Shown here: piece by piece, positions 12,548-22,599 of the stretch | Numbering within the stretch: position 1 is the first letter of the stretch | Layout: each line of letters begins with the position of its first letter | Source of the DNA: Scilla litardierei | Taxonomy: Eukaryota; Streptophyta; Magnoliopsida; Asparagales; Asparagaceae | Assembly: GCA_030789695.1 (NCBI GenBank) | Contig: CM061142.1 | Span: forward strand, 804,496,817 to 804,560,816 | Direction of reading: 5' to 3' | DNA: 64,000 nucleotides | Position numbers and translations under genes: made by a program | The notes under the pieces: generated by a model | The model's database searches: none | Seen by the model: the letters and a program-made list of their open reading frames with translations, nothing else | What the model was told of the DNA's origin: nothing

Positions 12548-12698
12548 TGTTGTGAATCATCAATCAGGGGAGGAGTCCCCAGCTCTTTATTTATAGTGGA
12601 GTGAAGAGCATACAAGGATATGGTACAATAGATATGATATTATCTTATGGATATGACGTAATCCTAATACAAATATTCGTCAATATCTGTTTACAACA
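12548..12698 (-). repeat. 5' LTR of element A
   Basis: 151 bp. On the plus strand it starts TGTTGTGAATC and ends TTACAACA, giving TG...CA ends in either reading. On the minus strand it carries a clear TATA box (ACTATAAATAAAGAGC, about 12,586-12,601), so transcription would run left into the leader. Directly left of it is CGTGTTGATAATG (minus strand CATTATCAACACG), which matches the position and sequence type of the CGTTATCAGCAC segment beside the 5' LTR of D. The 3' LTR of J (26,042-26,185) has the same length class and TATA box. Confidence 0.8.
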
Positions 12699-12879
12699 AA
12701 TTTCAATTTTTTAAAGAATTTTATTTTGATTTTCTCTTGTTATATAATAACAAAATATTTGATGAATTTTAATTCTTTTACAAATTTATGAGATAAAATT
12801 TTTGTTAAATAATTTTGTAATTATTTAAAATTTTATGATATAATCATGCTTTGTTGTTATGAGATAATTTGATTAGCCG
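12699..12879. other. AT-rich spacer, no gene seen
   Basis: Very AT-rich sequence between the 5' LTR of A and the leader remnant of J. It probably belongs to the leader of J. No coding signal or RNA gene was seen. Confidence 0.4.
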
Positions 12880-13140
12880 GCAATAATGTGTTTATTGGTA
12901 TAATAATTACATGGATCCTATGATCGTGCTGTCGTTAGTCATAAGATCTTACAGTGTATGACATTTTCCTGTGGTCCAAATACTTATTAAGCAAAAAAAT
13001 TTAATTAGATTTGGTTGTTTACTTATTTTGCATATATTAAGTATAAGGATCCTGCGACTGCTCTGCTGTTAGTTATCAAACCTAACAGTGTACAACGTTG
13101 CCTCATGGTCCAAGTAATTATTATGCCATCATTTTATGTG
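12880..13140 (+). mobile_element. Leader remnant of copia element J with the conserved block in tandem
   Basis: Two copies, about 130 bp apart (12,895-12,995 and 13,030-13,125), of the block found once in the leaders of A and D, here on the plus strand. Both contain ATCCT(A/G)(T/C)GA, a GCTGT(C/T)GTTAGT-like arm, ACAGTGTA(T/C) and TGGTCCAA. Because pol of J (22,596-25,900) is also on the plus strand and of the same family, this is most simply the leader of J. Its 5' LTR would then lie beyond element A, outside the window. Confidence 0.55.
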
Positions 13141-13859
13141 ATTAAATGTTGCCATCACATGCATAAAAATCTTGAATATCAAAACCTAATTAATTGGATT
13201 AATTAGTAGCTATAAACCCCATTTTAGTTGGAATCACAAAAGGATTTTTGATATTATTAGATTTGAAATTTTGCTTTTCAAATTAGTGTCTAAGAAAAGC
13301 ATGTTTTAGGAGGTTCTGTAATTAAGGAACATGATTTTTGGTGTTTCAGTAATGGGAACCATCCATCTCCTTACACAGGTGTCCTGTCGAATTGTTTAGC
13401 GTAAATTTTTTTATGCCATTAAGTCTAACTTTTCCAATTATATCTAGTTCATTTCGTTTAAAATTCGTTTACGAGTTTTCCATAAACAGTTGTCATTTTA
13501 GAAGTGTAAAGTACTTAGTGTTGGAATTATGGTTGTTGCTGGTGGTTGGGCACGAGCATTTCAATACTAATTGATGCACTTTTACTACCATAAGGTGGAT
13601 TCGGGGGGGGGGGGGGGGGGCAAATTTGGCCTTGTTAAAGGTGGTCAAGGGCACATATATCTCTCCAAACCGAGTAAGAAATGCGTCGGCATAGACTGAA
13701 GTAAAACTTTATTTGTTGTTAACGTCGGTCAAGGTCATGAAGGGTATGCTTAAAAGATTATAATTGAGAATTATAAGTTGTTGTAATTGACAAAGAGTTT
13801 GTCTACCTTCAATAGAGAAAGATGACTAATTGATGACGATCAAGATTATTAATCTCATA
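13141..13859. other. Unassigned AT-rich DNA with an 18-base G run
   Basis: No gene or recognisable element. The first part may continue the leader of J, and 13,640-13,850 is unassigned. At 13,603-13,620 there are 18 G in a row. Gag of J would be expected in or after this stretch but was not found, so a deletion is likely here. Confidence 0.4.
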
Positions 13860-15133
13860 ATTTCTTTCGGATTTAGTATGGTTTTCAGTTTATCAAAAGA
13901 ACAACAAGCACACACATTTATGACTAAATTTGGAGAATACAGTCGACTGTTCTGAAATTGGATTATATCGCAGTAAATATCAGTTAATACAGTTATATTA
14001 CTACCAGATATTGGTTAAGGTCCCAATATTAATTTTGTAGATAGATTGATAATCTTTCCAAATTGTATAAGAATGTATAATTTGGAAAACTGTGGAAAAA
14101 TTTATGGTCTGGACAATGCAGAGTGGCAGAATCTGCCCAAAACTGACACATATAAGAATATAATCAGTTACAGTCCTTTTACAGGCTAAATCTGCGGTTG
14201 ATCCCAACATAAAAGTTGGAGAGAACTTAATAAGATTTCTAGATTATCTTAAAGCATCATGTTCAGACCAGTCTACTAATAGTTATGGCCTACAAATCAT
14301 GGAGTGCTCAAACTGTCTTGACACTGGAATTTATAGCAGCATAGATCAATTAATTTTAGTTATATGCAGTCATAAACTTGGTAAGTCCTCAACATAAAAC
14401 ATGTAGATAATTTAATCAGGATTCCAAATTATAAGAATCATGTCATTTGGGTAGTTGGTGTAAAAGTTATGCTCTGTTCAACAACATGGGGTAGAATCTG
14501 CCAGAATTTGACACTATAACAGAGAGCAGACATTCGGCCAAAATACATGCAGAATCTAAAGTTACTTTATAAATAAAAGTTGTAGACATCCTGAATATCT
14601 TTCCAAATTATATTTAATCATAATTTTTGGACAGATAGAATGAAGGTTATGCCCAATTAACATAGCAGTAGAAACTGGACTAGCAACAGAAACTGAAATT
14701 AGCATTTAGATATGACATGGACATAATGTACCATAAGGAATTGGATTCCTGCAAGATGATGAAATTGAACCCTAACTAACATAGTTAGAAATCATACATT
14801 CAAGGTCCTTCTCTTCAACTCTACCTTTGGCCCTTCTTCTCCTCTTCTTCCCTTTCTCCAAACTTCTTCTCTTCTTCAATTACATGGATGATGGTGGGGG
14901 ATTTCTTTGGCCTTGGTGGAGGAGGAGTTGGCGGTGGATGAGGAGGTGGGAGAGGTGGAGTGTGAAGGAGCCAAGGGAGGAGTAGGGCCGGACTCAAAGG
15001 GGAGGGAAGAGGATGCGAGCTTTGATTTTTTTCTTTTGGGTTTTCTTTTTCCTTGGTTTTGTTCTTTCTTTTTCCTTTTTTTATTTCTTCCTTTTCTTTT
15101 CCTTTTCTCCAAAAATCCATGAAGAGGCCACAT
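13860..15133 (-). mobile_element. Element K: gypsy-type LTR remnant, left piece
   Basis: Read on the minus strand, this piece has a purine/pyrimidine-rich exon-like zone (14,810-15,133) followed by intron-like AT-rich sequence with weak internal repeats (14,030-14,750). That is the same order as in the gypsy-type solo LTR G. It is cut at 15,133 by element I, and its continuation is at 22,116-22,595. Its left end is not defined. The proline-rich and lysine-rich open frames at 14,820-15,226 come from low-complexity sequence and are not called as genes. Confidence 0.45.
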
Positions 15134-16993
15134 TGTTGGATCTGGATCTAAGCCTAGAGGCACAGGGGAGGGGGGCAGTGTGTGTATAGGCTTATAAAAA
15201 TTCTCGTACAACCCACGAGAAATCACACGCAGTTATAATCACATGCAGGATAAACAATAAGCAATCACAAATGCATAACAGATTTATGCTGGTTCGGTCG
15301 CACCCACGACCTACGTCCAGCCCCAGAAGCAAATACTATGTTAGAAATGTTACCTAGTACATCATGTAGCTAGAGCAACCATTCTACACTTGCCTGGCTC
15401 TCAGTACCTGCACTCACCAAAGTGCTCAACAAAACTAATCCTAGTATATGCTCTCATTTGACTAGTCCCAACTAGCCAAGTCCCTCTTGTCTAGCACCCA
15501 CTAAACAAGACCCCAAAAGTCACAAATAATGTGGTAAAGTTTTTCCTACAAAGATCGCTACACTAGTACACGAATATAAAGAGTAAGAGTTCAGAAATGC
15601 TCAGACCATGTCTGTGTAGTCGTCTCTGTCAATAAGCACGGGTCAGATTCAATCTGATAAGTAGTCGTAGCGTAAAGTCATCACGTCTTGATAACTCAAG
15701 TTGCGGCTCTGAAGTCTCTTTGCTAGTCCCCTTTGTTGTTGCAGCGCAGCTAGCTTGATGGCACTTGGAGATCTAGGTCGACAATGGAGTTGGTTCGGCC
15801 TCTCCGTAGGTCGACAGCACTTGGCTAAGCAAATGATCTTTTTGATTCATGTCTCTCCAATTAGATAGCTTATGCCCCTTGTTTATTAATTATATGTTGC
15901 CTTTAACTTTGCTGCAAAACTTGAATAAGACTTTTGATATGGGTCTGCCAAATTTTTCCCCTGACAAACAAAAACGAAACCAAGTGTTTTAACTTTAATT
16001 CAAAAAAACACACAGCCGCAAAAATTTATTCAAGAAAAAAACAAGGCATGGATGTCTCCCTTTTTTGTGTGTTCGTTGATTAAATCAACTGGCCCTTTTC
16101 TTTGTGATCGGCAGCACTTGGGGATTACAGACTTGTGGCAAGCACACGGAGGCTTCAAGGAAAAGTGCGGCTGGTTCCTTTGGAAATTGTGGCTGTTTTC
16201 AACCAAGATTTCGGCTAGTGTCAATTCTTGCACATGGGGTGTTGGGGAATCCAAGTCAAAGTTTGCGGCACCTAATGCTCCTTGTTTTATTGGTCGCCTG
16301 CAACATTCACGTGTTAGTGGAGGATAAAAAACAAACAAACAAGTGAACGTTTGAAACAGTTGATTATTAAAAGCTGCAAAGAGATGGCTGCCCCTTCTTC
16401 CCTTATGTTGCATGAGGCAAGGATTTGTTGTAGTCAAAGGATTCGGTTCATATAAGCTCTTGATAATTGGTTGCAAGACTTTAATCCTTCCTCTCTTTGC
16501 TTTATGCTTAGGCCGCAATGCTCTTGATTTGGCCGAATTTATTCTCTTGATGTTTTGCCGCAATGCTCTCCTTTGAGAAGTAGGCTTATATAGGATTAGG
16601 GTGCGGCAAGGGGATAGATGGTCTAGGGTTTCTTGCGACTACACGGGAATCCCAAAGAAGATAAGAATGACCAAGCAATTTGGGATTTGAATAGGAATTG
16701 GGAGAGAATTGAATTGGGATTGATTAGGAATTGGATAATAGCCATTCTCCATAATTGATTGGTTCCAATCTCAATATATATGAATTGGCTCCATCTCTCT
16801 CTATGTTGGACCAAGTCCAACTTGCTATATGAATAGCAATTTCTCCACCAATTGACCAAGTCATCTATTTATGTATTTACACGATCGTCACTCCTGAAAA
16901 CACTTAGCACACAAATTAGAATAGTTCACACACGTTTGTTATCATCAAAACAAAGTTAGCGATCGTTGTATCCAACATATGTTGTATCCAACA
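15134..16993 (-). repeat. 3' LTR of element I
   Basis: 1,860 bp, starts TGTTGGATCTGG and ends TATCCAACA on the plus strand. It aligns along its length with 20,272-22,115. Shared landmarks are GGTTCGGTCGCACCCA, the CTCACCAAAGTGCTCAA segment, CTTGATAACTCAAGTTGCGG and GCGGCAAGG. Open frames at 16,030-16,563 are on the gene-free LTR and are not called. Confidence 0.88.
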
Positions 16994-17010
16994 ATCTCCC
17001 CTTTTGATGA
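16994..17010 (-). other. Polypurine tract of element I
   Basis: On the minus strand ATCAAAAGGGGAGAT abuts the 3' LTR. This is the usual start site for plus-strand DNA synthesis. Confidence 0.75.
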
Positions 17011-18298
17011 TGACAAACGATTATAAGATTTGCACTAACGTTCCAAATAATACATCGTGACATGTGTGCGAAGTGTGATAATGGGATGATGTATGTATGC
17101 AGCAATATAACACTGGAAGTACAAGCATACAAGCAAACAATGATGCAATGATAATGTGATACAAATAAGCATGGCATTCTCCCCCTATTTTCATACCCCC
17201 CCCCCTTGCACATATATTCACTCATTCAATTATTCATTAATGTATCAAATCTTTATTATTTCTCCCCCTTTTGTTATCATCAAAAGCATGTACACGAAGT
17301 CTAGTTCATGTCACATGCAAAAATAAAGCATTATTAATTACAACTAGCACTTGCATGTCATTCTTCTTAGAATAATCACTTCAAATTCAATGAAAGAGTA
17401 ACTTAGACTTCCACACCATCGTGTGTGTGATGATTAAATAATTGAAGCACAAAGGGAGAAAACTATCATAAAACTCAACCAAAACCAATCCACATTTTAC
17501 AATCAACATGAAATCACTAGGATTGATTTTCCCCACCTCATTAAGATGAGTTCAAGATACCATACCCCAAGAACATAGCCTATAAGGACTCTTAGATGTG
17601 GGGGTGGCATTGCTTGACGAGTAAAATACACCTACGCTAAAGATTACCCATATAGCTTAAGTTGGATACTCGTGGGTAGTATACTTGCCATGAATTGTAT
17701 CCATTTTACATACGGAGCAATATTCATTCCATTTTCAATTTTCTTGTTTCATATTCAATTCTTTTGTGCCCAATTTTTATCCATGGCAAATACACATCAT
17801 ATCCCTTAGATTTATTAGTTAGTTTCAACCTACATTCACTTTCCAACATTTCATAAAAGATTCTCCAATTGTGCAATAATATTCAATACTCGTGGAAGTG
17901 AATGTGTAGGTATAGAAATCACGTTATTCAATCCATTAAGCATGTCATGCTTACTTAGAAATTCTAACATGCGCATGTAGCTATAACAATAATACAATGA
18001 TTTTTACAAGGATATGAATGACATTCAATGATACTACTTGAATGATACAAAGAGAAAAGATTTTCATTAAGCACATTTTTTTCTTTTTAATTATTTTCCA
18101 TTTTTTTATTTTTATATCAATCGAACTAAAAGCAAGCAAGCAAGCACTCAAATAAAAAATAGTTCAAGCATGCAAAATCTATGAAGGTATGCATTAATTT
18201 CAAAGAGGGAAAAAGATATACCTTCGCGGTCGTTTGGCTAAGAAGCTTAAATAATGAAACCGTTCAATTCAAAGCTCCTCGCCAAATCTCCACCTTAC
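17011..18298. other. Non-coding internal region of element I
   Basis: AT-rich stretch between the end of gag and the 3' LTR where pol would be expected. Only short, unconvincing frames are present. A C run (17,197-17,205) and CTCCCCC segments occur, including CTCCCCCTTTTGTTATCATC at 17,261-17,280, which resembles the polypurine-tract edge. These could be leftovers of older tract copies. Confidence 0.5.
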
Positions 18299-20215
18299 CT
18301 ACACGGTAGATGTTATGTGTGACCTTGGAATCCAACAAGGTTCAATCATGTTAGCCATCAAATTTTTAGGAACCCACACTTGTTTAAACTTTATGTTCGT
18401 GTTCCTAAGCTTACAATAATACGATGTGTGACCGACACTATCACAAGTAAAGCACTTCGCATAAACATTTTTAGCAATAGTAGGCACATTGTGGATTTTC
18501 TTAAACTTAGGCTTTTCAACGTTTTTCAAACCAAAACCAAGTCCACGTCTATTATTGTCATATAATTGATTTTCAAGTATAGTATCCAACGAATGTTTAC
18601 CAATTGAAAATTTCCTTAATGACAATTCTAGACTAGTGAATTTAGATTTTAATAAAGCATTTTCATTCACAATCAAAGTGCATTTACTTATAAAAGCTTT
18701 CTTATTGTCATCTTCATTCTTTTTCATGATTTTAAGCTCGTTATTTAGCATGAACAATTTATCATTAAGCTCTTTAATCACATAATATTTTTCAGTTTCA
18801 AGCTTAATTAAATCTTGCTTAAGCATGCTAACATTATTCAATAAAGAAGGACAAATAAGACAAATATCTTTTTCATGCAACCTAGAGTTCTCTTTTTCCA
18901 ACAGAGTAGTGGTAGAATTACAAGCAACAAGTTTTTCTTTCAATTCATTTGTTTCATGAAACATGTCGTAATTTTCTTGTTGTAGTTCACAGTTAGAATT
19001 TTTAAAAACTTCTAATGTGGATTCATGTTTTTCTAGAGTAGATTCTAGGTCGTCAATTTCATCTTGCATATCATTAATAGTACTTTTTGCTTTTCAAGTT
19101 CAGCTTGTATTTCTTTACACAAATTCAGAAGATCGACTCTTTTAGTGCAAGACGTTACATCATCGTGTTTTCCCAACAAGTAGATGAAGGAGTGTGCAAC
19201 TTCCTGCTCCTTAGCCTCATCCTCAGCTTCGTTATCCATGTCCCACGTTAGCACCGTGACTTTTACTTTCTTCTCTGCAACATTAGCTTTTTCTTGTGTG
19301 CAATGCTTCATATAATGTCCCTTCCTGTTGCATTTAAAACATGTGACATGGTCAGTGGCAGTCTGCTCCGAAGATTTTTTTAGCAGAATTAAAGTTATTG
19401 GAACGATTAAACCTGTTTTGCATTTCTACTCTTCCTTGGGAGTTCTGATGAATTTCCTGAAATTTCTGACCATCAGCGCCATCTCCTCATCGCCATCCTC
19501 GACATCTTCTCTAGCTTGAAGAGCTAGTGGTTTTGTTTCTTTTTTCCTTCGCTTCTGGTTTCTCTCTAGCCTCTATATTCTACAGCTTAAGCTCGTGTGA
19601 CATTAAATTACCTATCAAGTCCTCTACCCTCATCTGAGATAGATCTTTCACTTCTTGGATGTCAGTGACTTTAGGCCTGAACGAGCTTGGCAGCGCCCTT
19701 AAGATTTTCCTTACTTGTTCCAGGCTAGAGTATAGCTTACCGAGGGAGCAAGCCTTATAGACGATATCGGTGAACCTTGCAAACATATCTGAAATAGATT
19801 CTGATGGTAGCATGCGAAAGCCTTCGTACTCTGTACTCAGCAAGGCAAGTCTAGACTCATTCAGCTGTGACGTTCCCTCATGCGTTACCTCTAGCGTATG
19901 CCATATTTCCTACACAGTTAGAGAATGTGAGATACGATTGAATTCAGATTTATCTAAAGAACAAATGAGCGCATTCATGGCTTTATTATTCAAGGAAAAT
20001 CGTTTTTTATCATTGTCATCACATTTATCTTCAGGTTTTAACATTTCTGTATCTTGAATTTTAATCATGGGATGACTATAACCTTTTTCAACAATATTTC
20101 ATATATTATAATCAACAACTGCGAATTGGATTTTCATTCAAGATTTCCAATAAGCATAATCTACACCATTAAATCTAGGGGTCGTGATATGGACTGACCT
20201 TCAGCAAAAGCATAA
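18299..20215 (-). pseudogene. Gag of element I (coiled coil, two zinc knuckles)
   Basis: Nearly full-length SIRE-like gag with a few frameshifts. On the minus strand it begins near 20,200 with FAEGQSISRP and the NG-DYAYW-like motif typical of gag N-termini. Then comes the UBN2 region at 19,580-19,950 (STEYEGFRMLPSESISDMF). The first knuckle is at 19,300-19,345 (CFKCNRKGHYMKHC, C-x2-C-x4-H-x4-C), followed by an acidic segment. A long coiled coil (18,560-19,069) and the second knuckle (CFTCDSVGHTSYYC, about 18,420-18,465) follow, ending shortly after VWVPKN. The last 256 codons are open without a break; a frameshift lies near 19,070. Role in the family: capsid and nucleocapsid of virus-like particles. 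No pol follows it. Confidence 0.8.
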
Positions 20216-20255
20216 TCAATGGAATTCCTGGACAGTCTAGGCTAGATCCTATAAC

Positions 20256-20271
20256 CTGCTCTGATACCACT
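20256..20271 (-). other. Primer binding site of element I
   Basis: Minus strand TGGTATCAGAGCA, two to three bases from the 5' LTR. This is the standard initiator tRNA-Met complement used by most plant copia elements. Confidence 0.85.
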
Positions 20272-22115
20272 TGCTAGATCTGGATTTAAGCCTAGGGGAT
20301 TGAATAGGCATATAAAAATTTTCGTGCAACTCACGATAAATCACACGCAGTTATAATCACATGCAGGTAAATAATAAGCAATCACAGATGCACAAAGATT
20401 TACCCTGGTTCGGTCGCACCCATGACATACGTACAGCCCCGAAAGCAAATACTATAATAGAAATGTTACCTAGTACTACAACATGTAGCTAGAGCACACA
20501 CTCTACACTCGCCTGGCTCTCAGTACTTGCACTCACCAAAGTGCTCAATAAAACTAATCCTAGTATATGCCCTCACTTGACTAGTCCCAACTAGCCAAGT
20601 CCCTCTTGTCTAGCACCGACTAGACAAGACCCCGAAATTCACAAATAATGCGGTAAAGTTTCCCCCACAAAGATCGCTACACTAGTACACGAATATAAAG
20701 AGTAAGAGTTCAGAAATGCTCAGATCATGTCTGTGTAGTCGTTTCTGTCAATAAGCACGGGTCAGATTCAATCTGACAAATAGTCGTAGCATGAAGTCGT
20801 CACGTCTTGATAACTCAAGTTGCGGCTCTGAAGTCTCTTTGTTCGTCACCTTTATTATTGCGGCTCAGCTAGCTTGATGGAACTTGGAGATCTAGGTCAG
20901 TAATGGAGTTGGTTTGGCCTCTCCGTAGGTCGGCATCACTTGGCTAGGCAAATGATCTTTTTGATTCGTGTCTCTCCAACTAGATAGCCTATGCCTTTTG
21001 TTTCTCATTTATATGTTGCCTTTAACTTTGCTTCAAAACTTGAATAAGACTTTTGATATGGGTGTGCCAAGTTTTTCCCCCGTAACAAACAAAAACGAAA
21101 CCAAGTGTTTTAACTTCAATTGAAAAAACACACATCCTCAAACATTTATTCAAGAAAAAAAACAAGGCATGGATGTCTCCCTTTTTGTGTGTTCGTTGAT
21201 TAAATCAACTGGCCCTTTTCTTTGTGATCGGCATCACTTGGGGACTACAGACTTGCGACAAGCACATGGAGGCTTCAAGGAAAAGTGCAGCTGGTTACTT
21301 TGGAAATTGCGGCTGCTTTCAACCAAGATTTCGATTATTGTCAATTCTTGCACATGAGGGTGTTAGGGAATCCAAGCCAAAGTTTACGGCACCTAATGCT
21401 CCTTGTTTTATTGGTTGCATGCAACATTCACGTGTTAGTGGAGGATAACAAGACAAACAAACAAGTGAACGTTTGAAACAATTGATTATTAAAAGTTGCA
21501 AAGATATGGCTGCCCCTTCTTCCATTATGTTGTATGCGGCAAGGATTTGTTGTAGTCAAAGAATTCGGTTCCTATAAGCTCTTGATGATTGGTTGCAAGA
21601 CTTTAATCCTTCCTCTCTTTGCTTTGTGATTAGGCCGCAGTGCTCTTGATTTGGCCGAAATTATTCTCTTAACGTTTTGCCGCAATGCTCTCCTTTGAGA
21701 AGTAGGCTTATATAGGATTAGGGTGCGGCAAGGGGAGAGATGGCCTAAGGTTTCTGCGGCTACAAGGAAATCCCAAAGAAGATAAGAATAACCAAGCAAT
21801 TTGGGATTTAAATAGGATTTGGGAGAGATTTGAATTGGGATTGATTATGAATTGGATAATAGCCATTCTCCATAATTGATTTGTTCCAATCCCAATAGAT
21901 ATGAATTGACACCATCTCCCTCTATGTTGGACCAAGTCCAACTTGCTATATGAATAGCAATTTCTCCACTAATTCACCAAGTCATCTATTTATGGATTTA
22001 CGTGATCGCCACTCCTGAAAACACTTAGCACACACATTAGAATAGTTCACACACGTTTGTTATCATCAAACACGAATTTAGTGATCGTTGTATCCAACAT
22101 ACGTTTTATCCAACA
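20272..22115 (-). repeat. 5' LTR of element I
   Basis: 1,844 bp. It matches the left LTR but shows scattered substitutions, for example ACCCATGACATACGTACAG here against ACCCACGACCTACGTCCAG there. It ends TTTTATCCAACA, followed by the target duplication CACAT. It carries the promoter of the element, transcribed leftwards. Confidence 0.88.
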
Positions 22116-22595
22116 CACATGTCTCATGACTCACCAAAACTTAGCTTAGTGTCCACATATGTGTCACATTTAAGAAAATAGGATTTTGGAAAATAATTAT
22201 TTATCATGACATATAGGAAAAGACACTACTGCCCCTTACCAACTCAAGAAGCCTAAATGACTATTCTAACCTCACCTCTTCTAGCTATTAACAAGAATAC
22301 CATTCTAATAAATTCCCCCTCACTTGGGTATATAATTACGTACCATGCCATTATTCATACATACCACTACACACACATTTACATAATCTACACATAGCTA
22401 CACACTATACACATCATAACATACATCCCTTTAAAATATCGTTAGATATATACATGCATTAACCATCTATAGTCACATATATACATATTCATACACATAT
22501 ATATCTGCACACAGTCACACATACATCAAGTCACATACAACTGTTTATAGCTATATAGTCACACAATTATAGCATTTCACACACATGTTATTACA
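22116..22595 (-). mobile_element. Element K: gypsy-type LTR remnant, right piece
   Basis: Continuation of K across element I. On the minus strand it would begin TGTAATAACATGTGTGTG at 22,595, close to the TGTAATGCCC start of G. It shares with G the CCCCTCA-rich stretch and a TATATAC segment before the exon-like zone. Immediately right of it pol of element J starts in mid-protease, so K probably inserted into J. The matching duplication of TCTGG (22,596-22,600) was not found on the left. Confidence 0.45.
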
Positions 22596-22599
22596 TCTG

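Larger units (their letters stand above)
1..12698 (-). mobile_element. Element A: decayed Ty1/copia retrotransposon, left end outside window
   Basis: Minus-strand copia element. From right to left it shows a 5' LTR (12,548-12,698), a long leader, gag fragments, then protease, integrase and reverse transcriptase fragments reaching base 1, so its 3' end and 3' LTR lie outside the window. The domain order gag-PR-INT-RT defines Ty1/copia. Many stops and frameshifts make it a fossil. Two blocks interrupt it: H (3,189-5,070) and F with G (about 6,790-11,672). Without them about 5.9 kb of A is present. Leader, gag and pol resemble D and J in this window, so the three belong to one family. The five bases right of the LTR (AATTT, 12,699-12,703) would be one half of the target duplication; the other half is not visible. 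J leader sequence starts just beyond, so A probably inserted into the leader of J. Confidence 0.85.
15134..22115 (-). mobile_element. Element I: SIRE-like copia derivative with gag but no pol
   Basis: A 6,982-bp element with two LTRs (15,134-16,993 and 20,272-22,115) and an exact 5-bp duplication CACAT (15,129-15,133 and 22,116-22,120). On the minus strand, next to the right-hand 5' LTR, is a primer site TGGTATCAGAGCA, complementary to the 3' end of plant initiator tRNA-Met. Next to the left LTR is a polypurine tract (AAAAGGGGAGAT). The internal region is only 3.3 kb and encodes gag. No protease, integrase or RT text was found, so the element needs help in trans. Gag with a coiled coil between two zinc knuckles is typical of the SIRE/Maximus lineage. 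The LTRs differ at many positions, so the insertion is old. Confidence 0.9.

Noticed and set aside
14820..15226. Lysine-rich and proline-rich open frames
   Set aside because: They come from purine/pyrimidine-rich, low-complexity sequence within an LTR remnant; no conserved motif.
16030..16563. A 177-codon open frame in the LTR of I
   Set aside because: The matching place in the other LTR (about 21,170-21,700) is broken into pieces, and no family motif is seen.
13860..22595. Reading K as a complete solo LTR with a target duplication TCTGG
   Set aside because: The right end is plausible but no matching left end with TCTGG was found, so only remnants are called.
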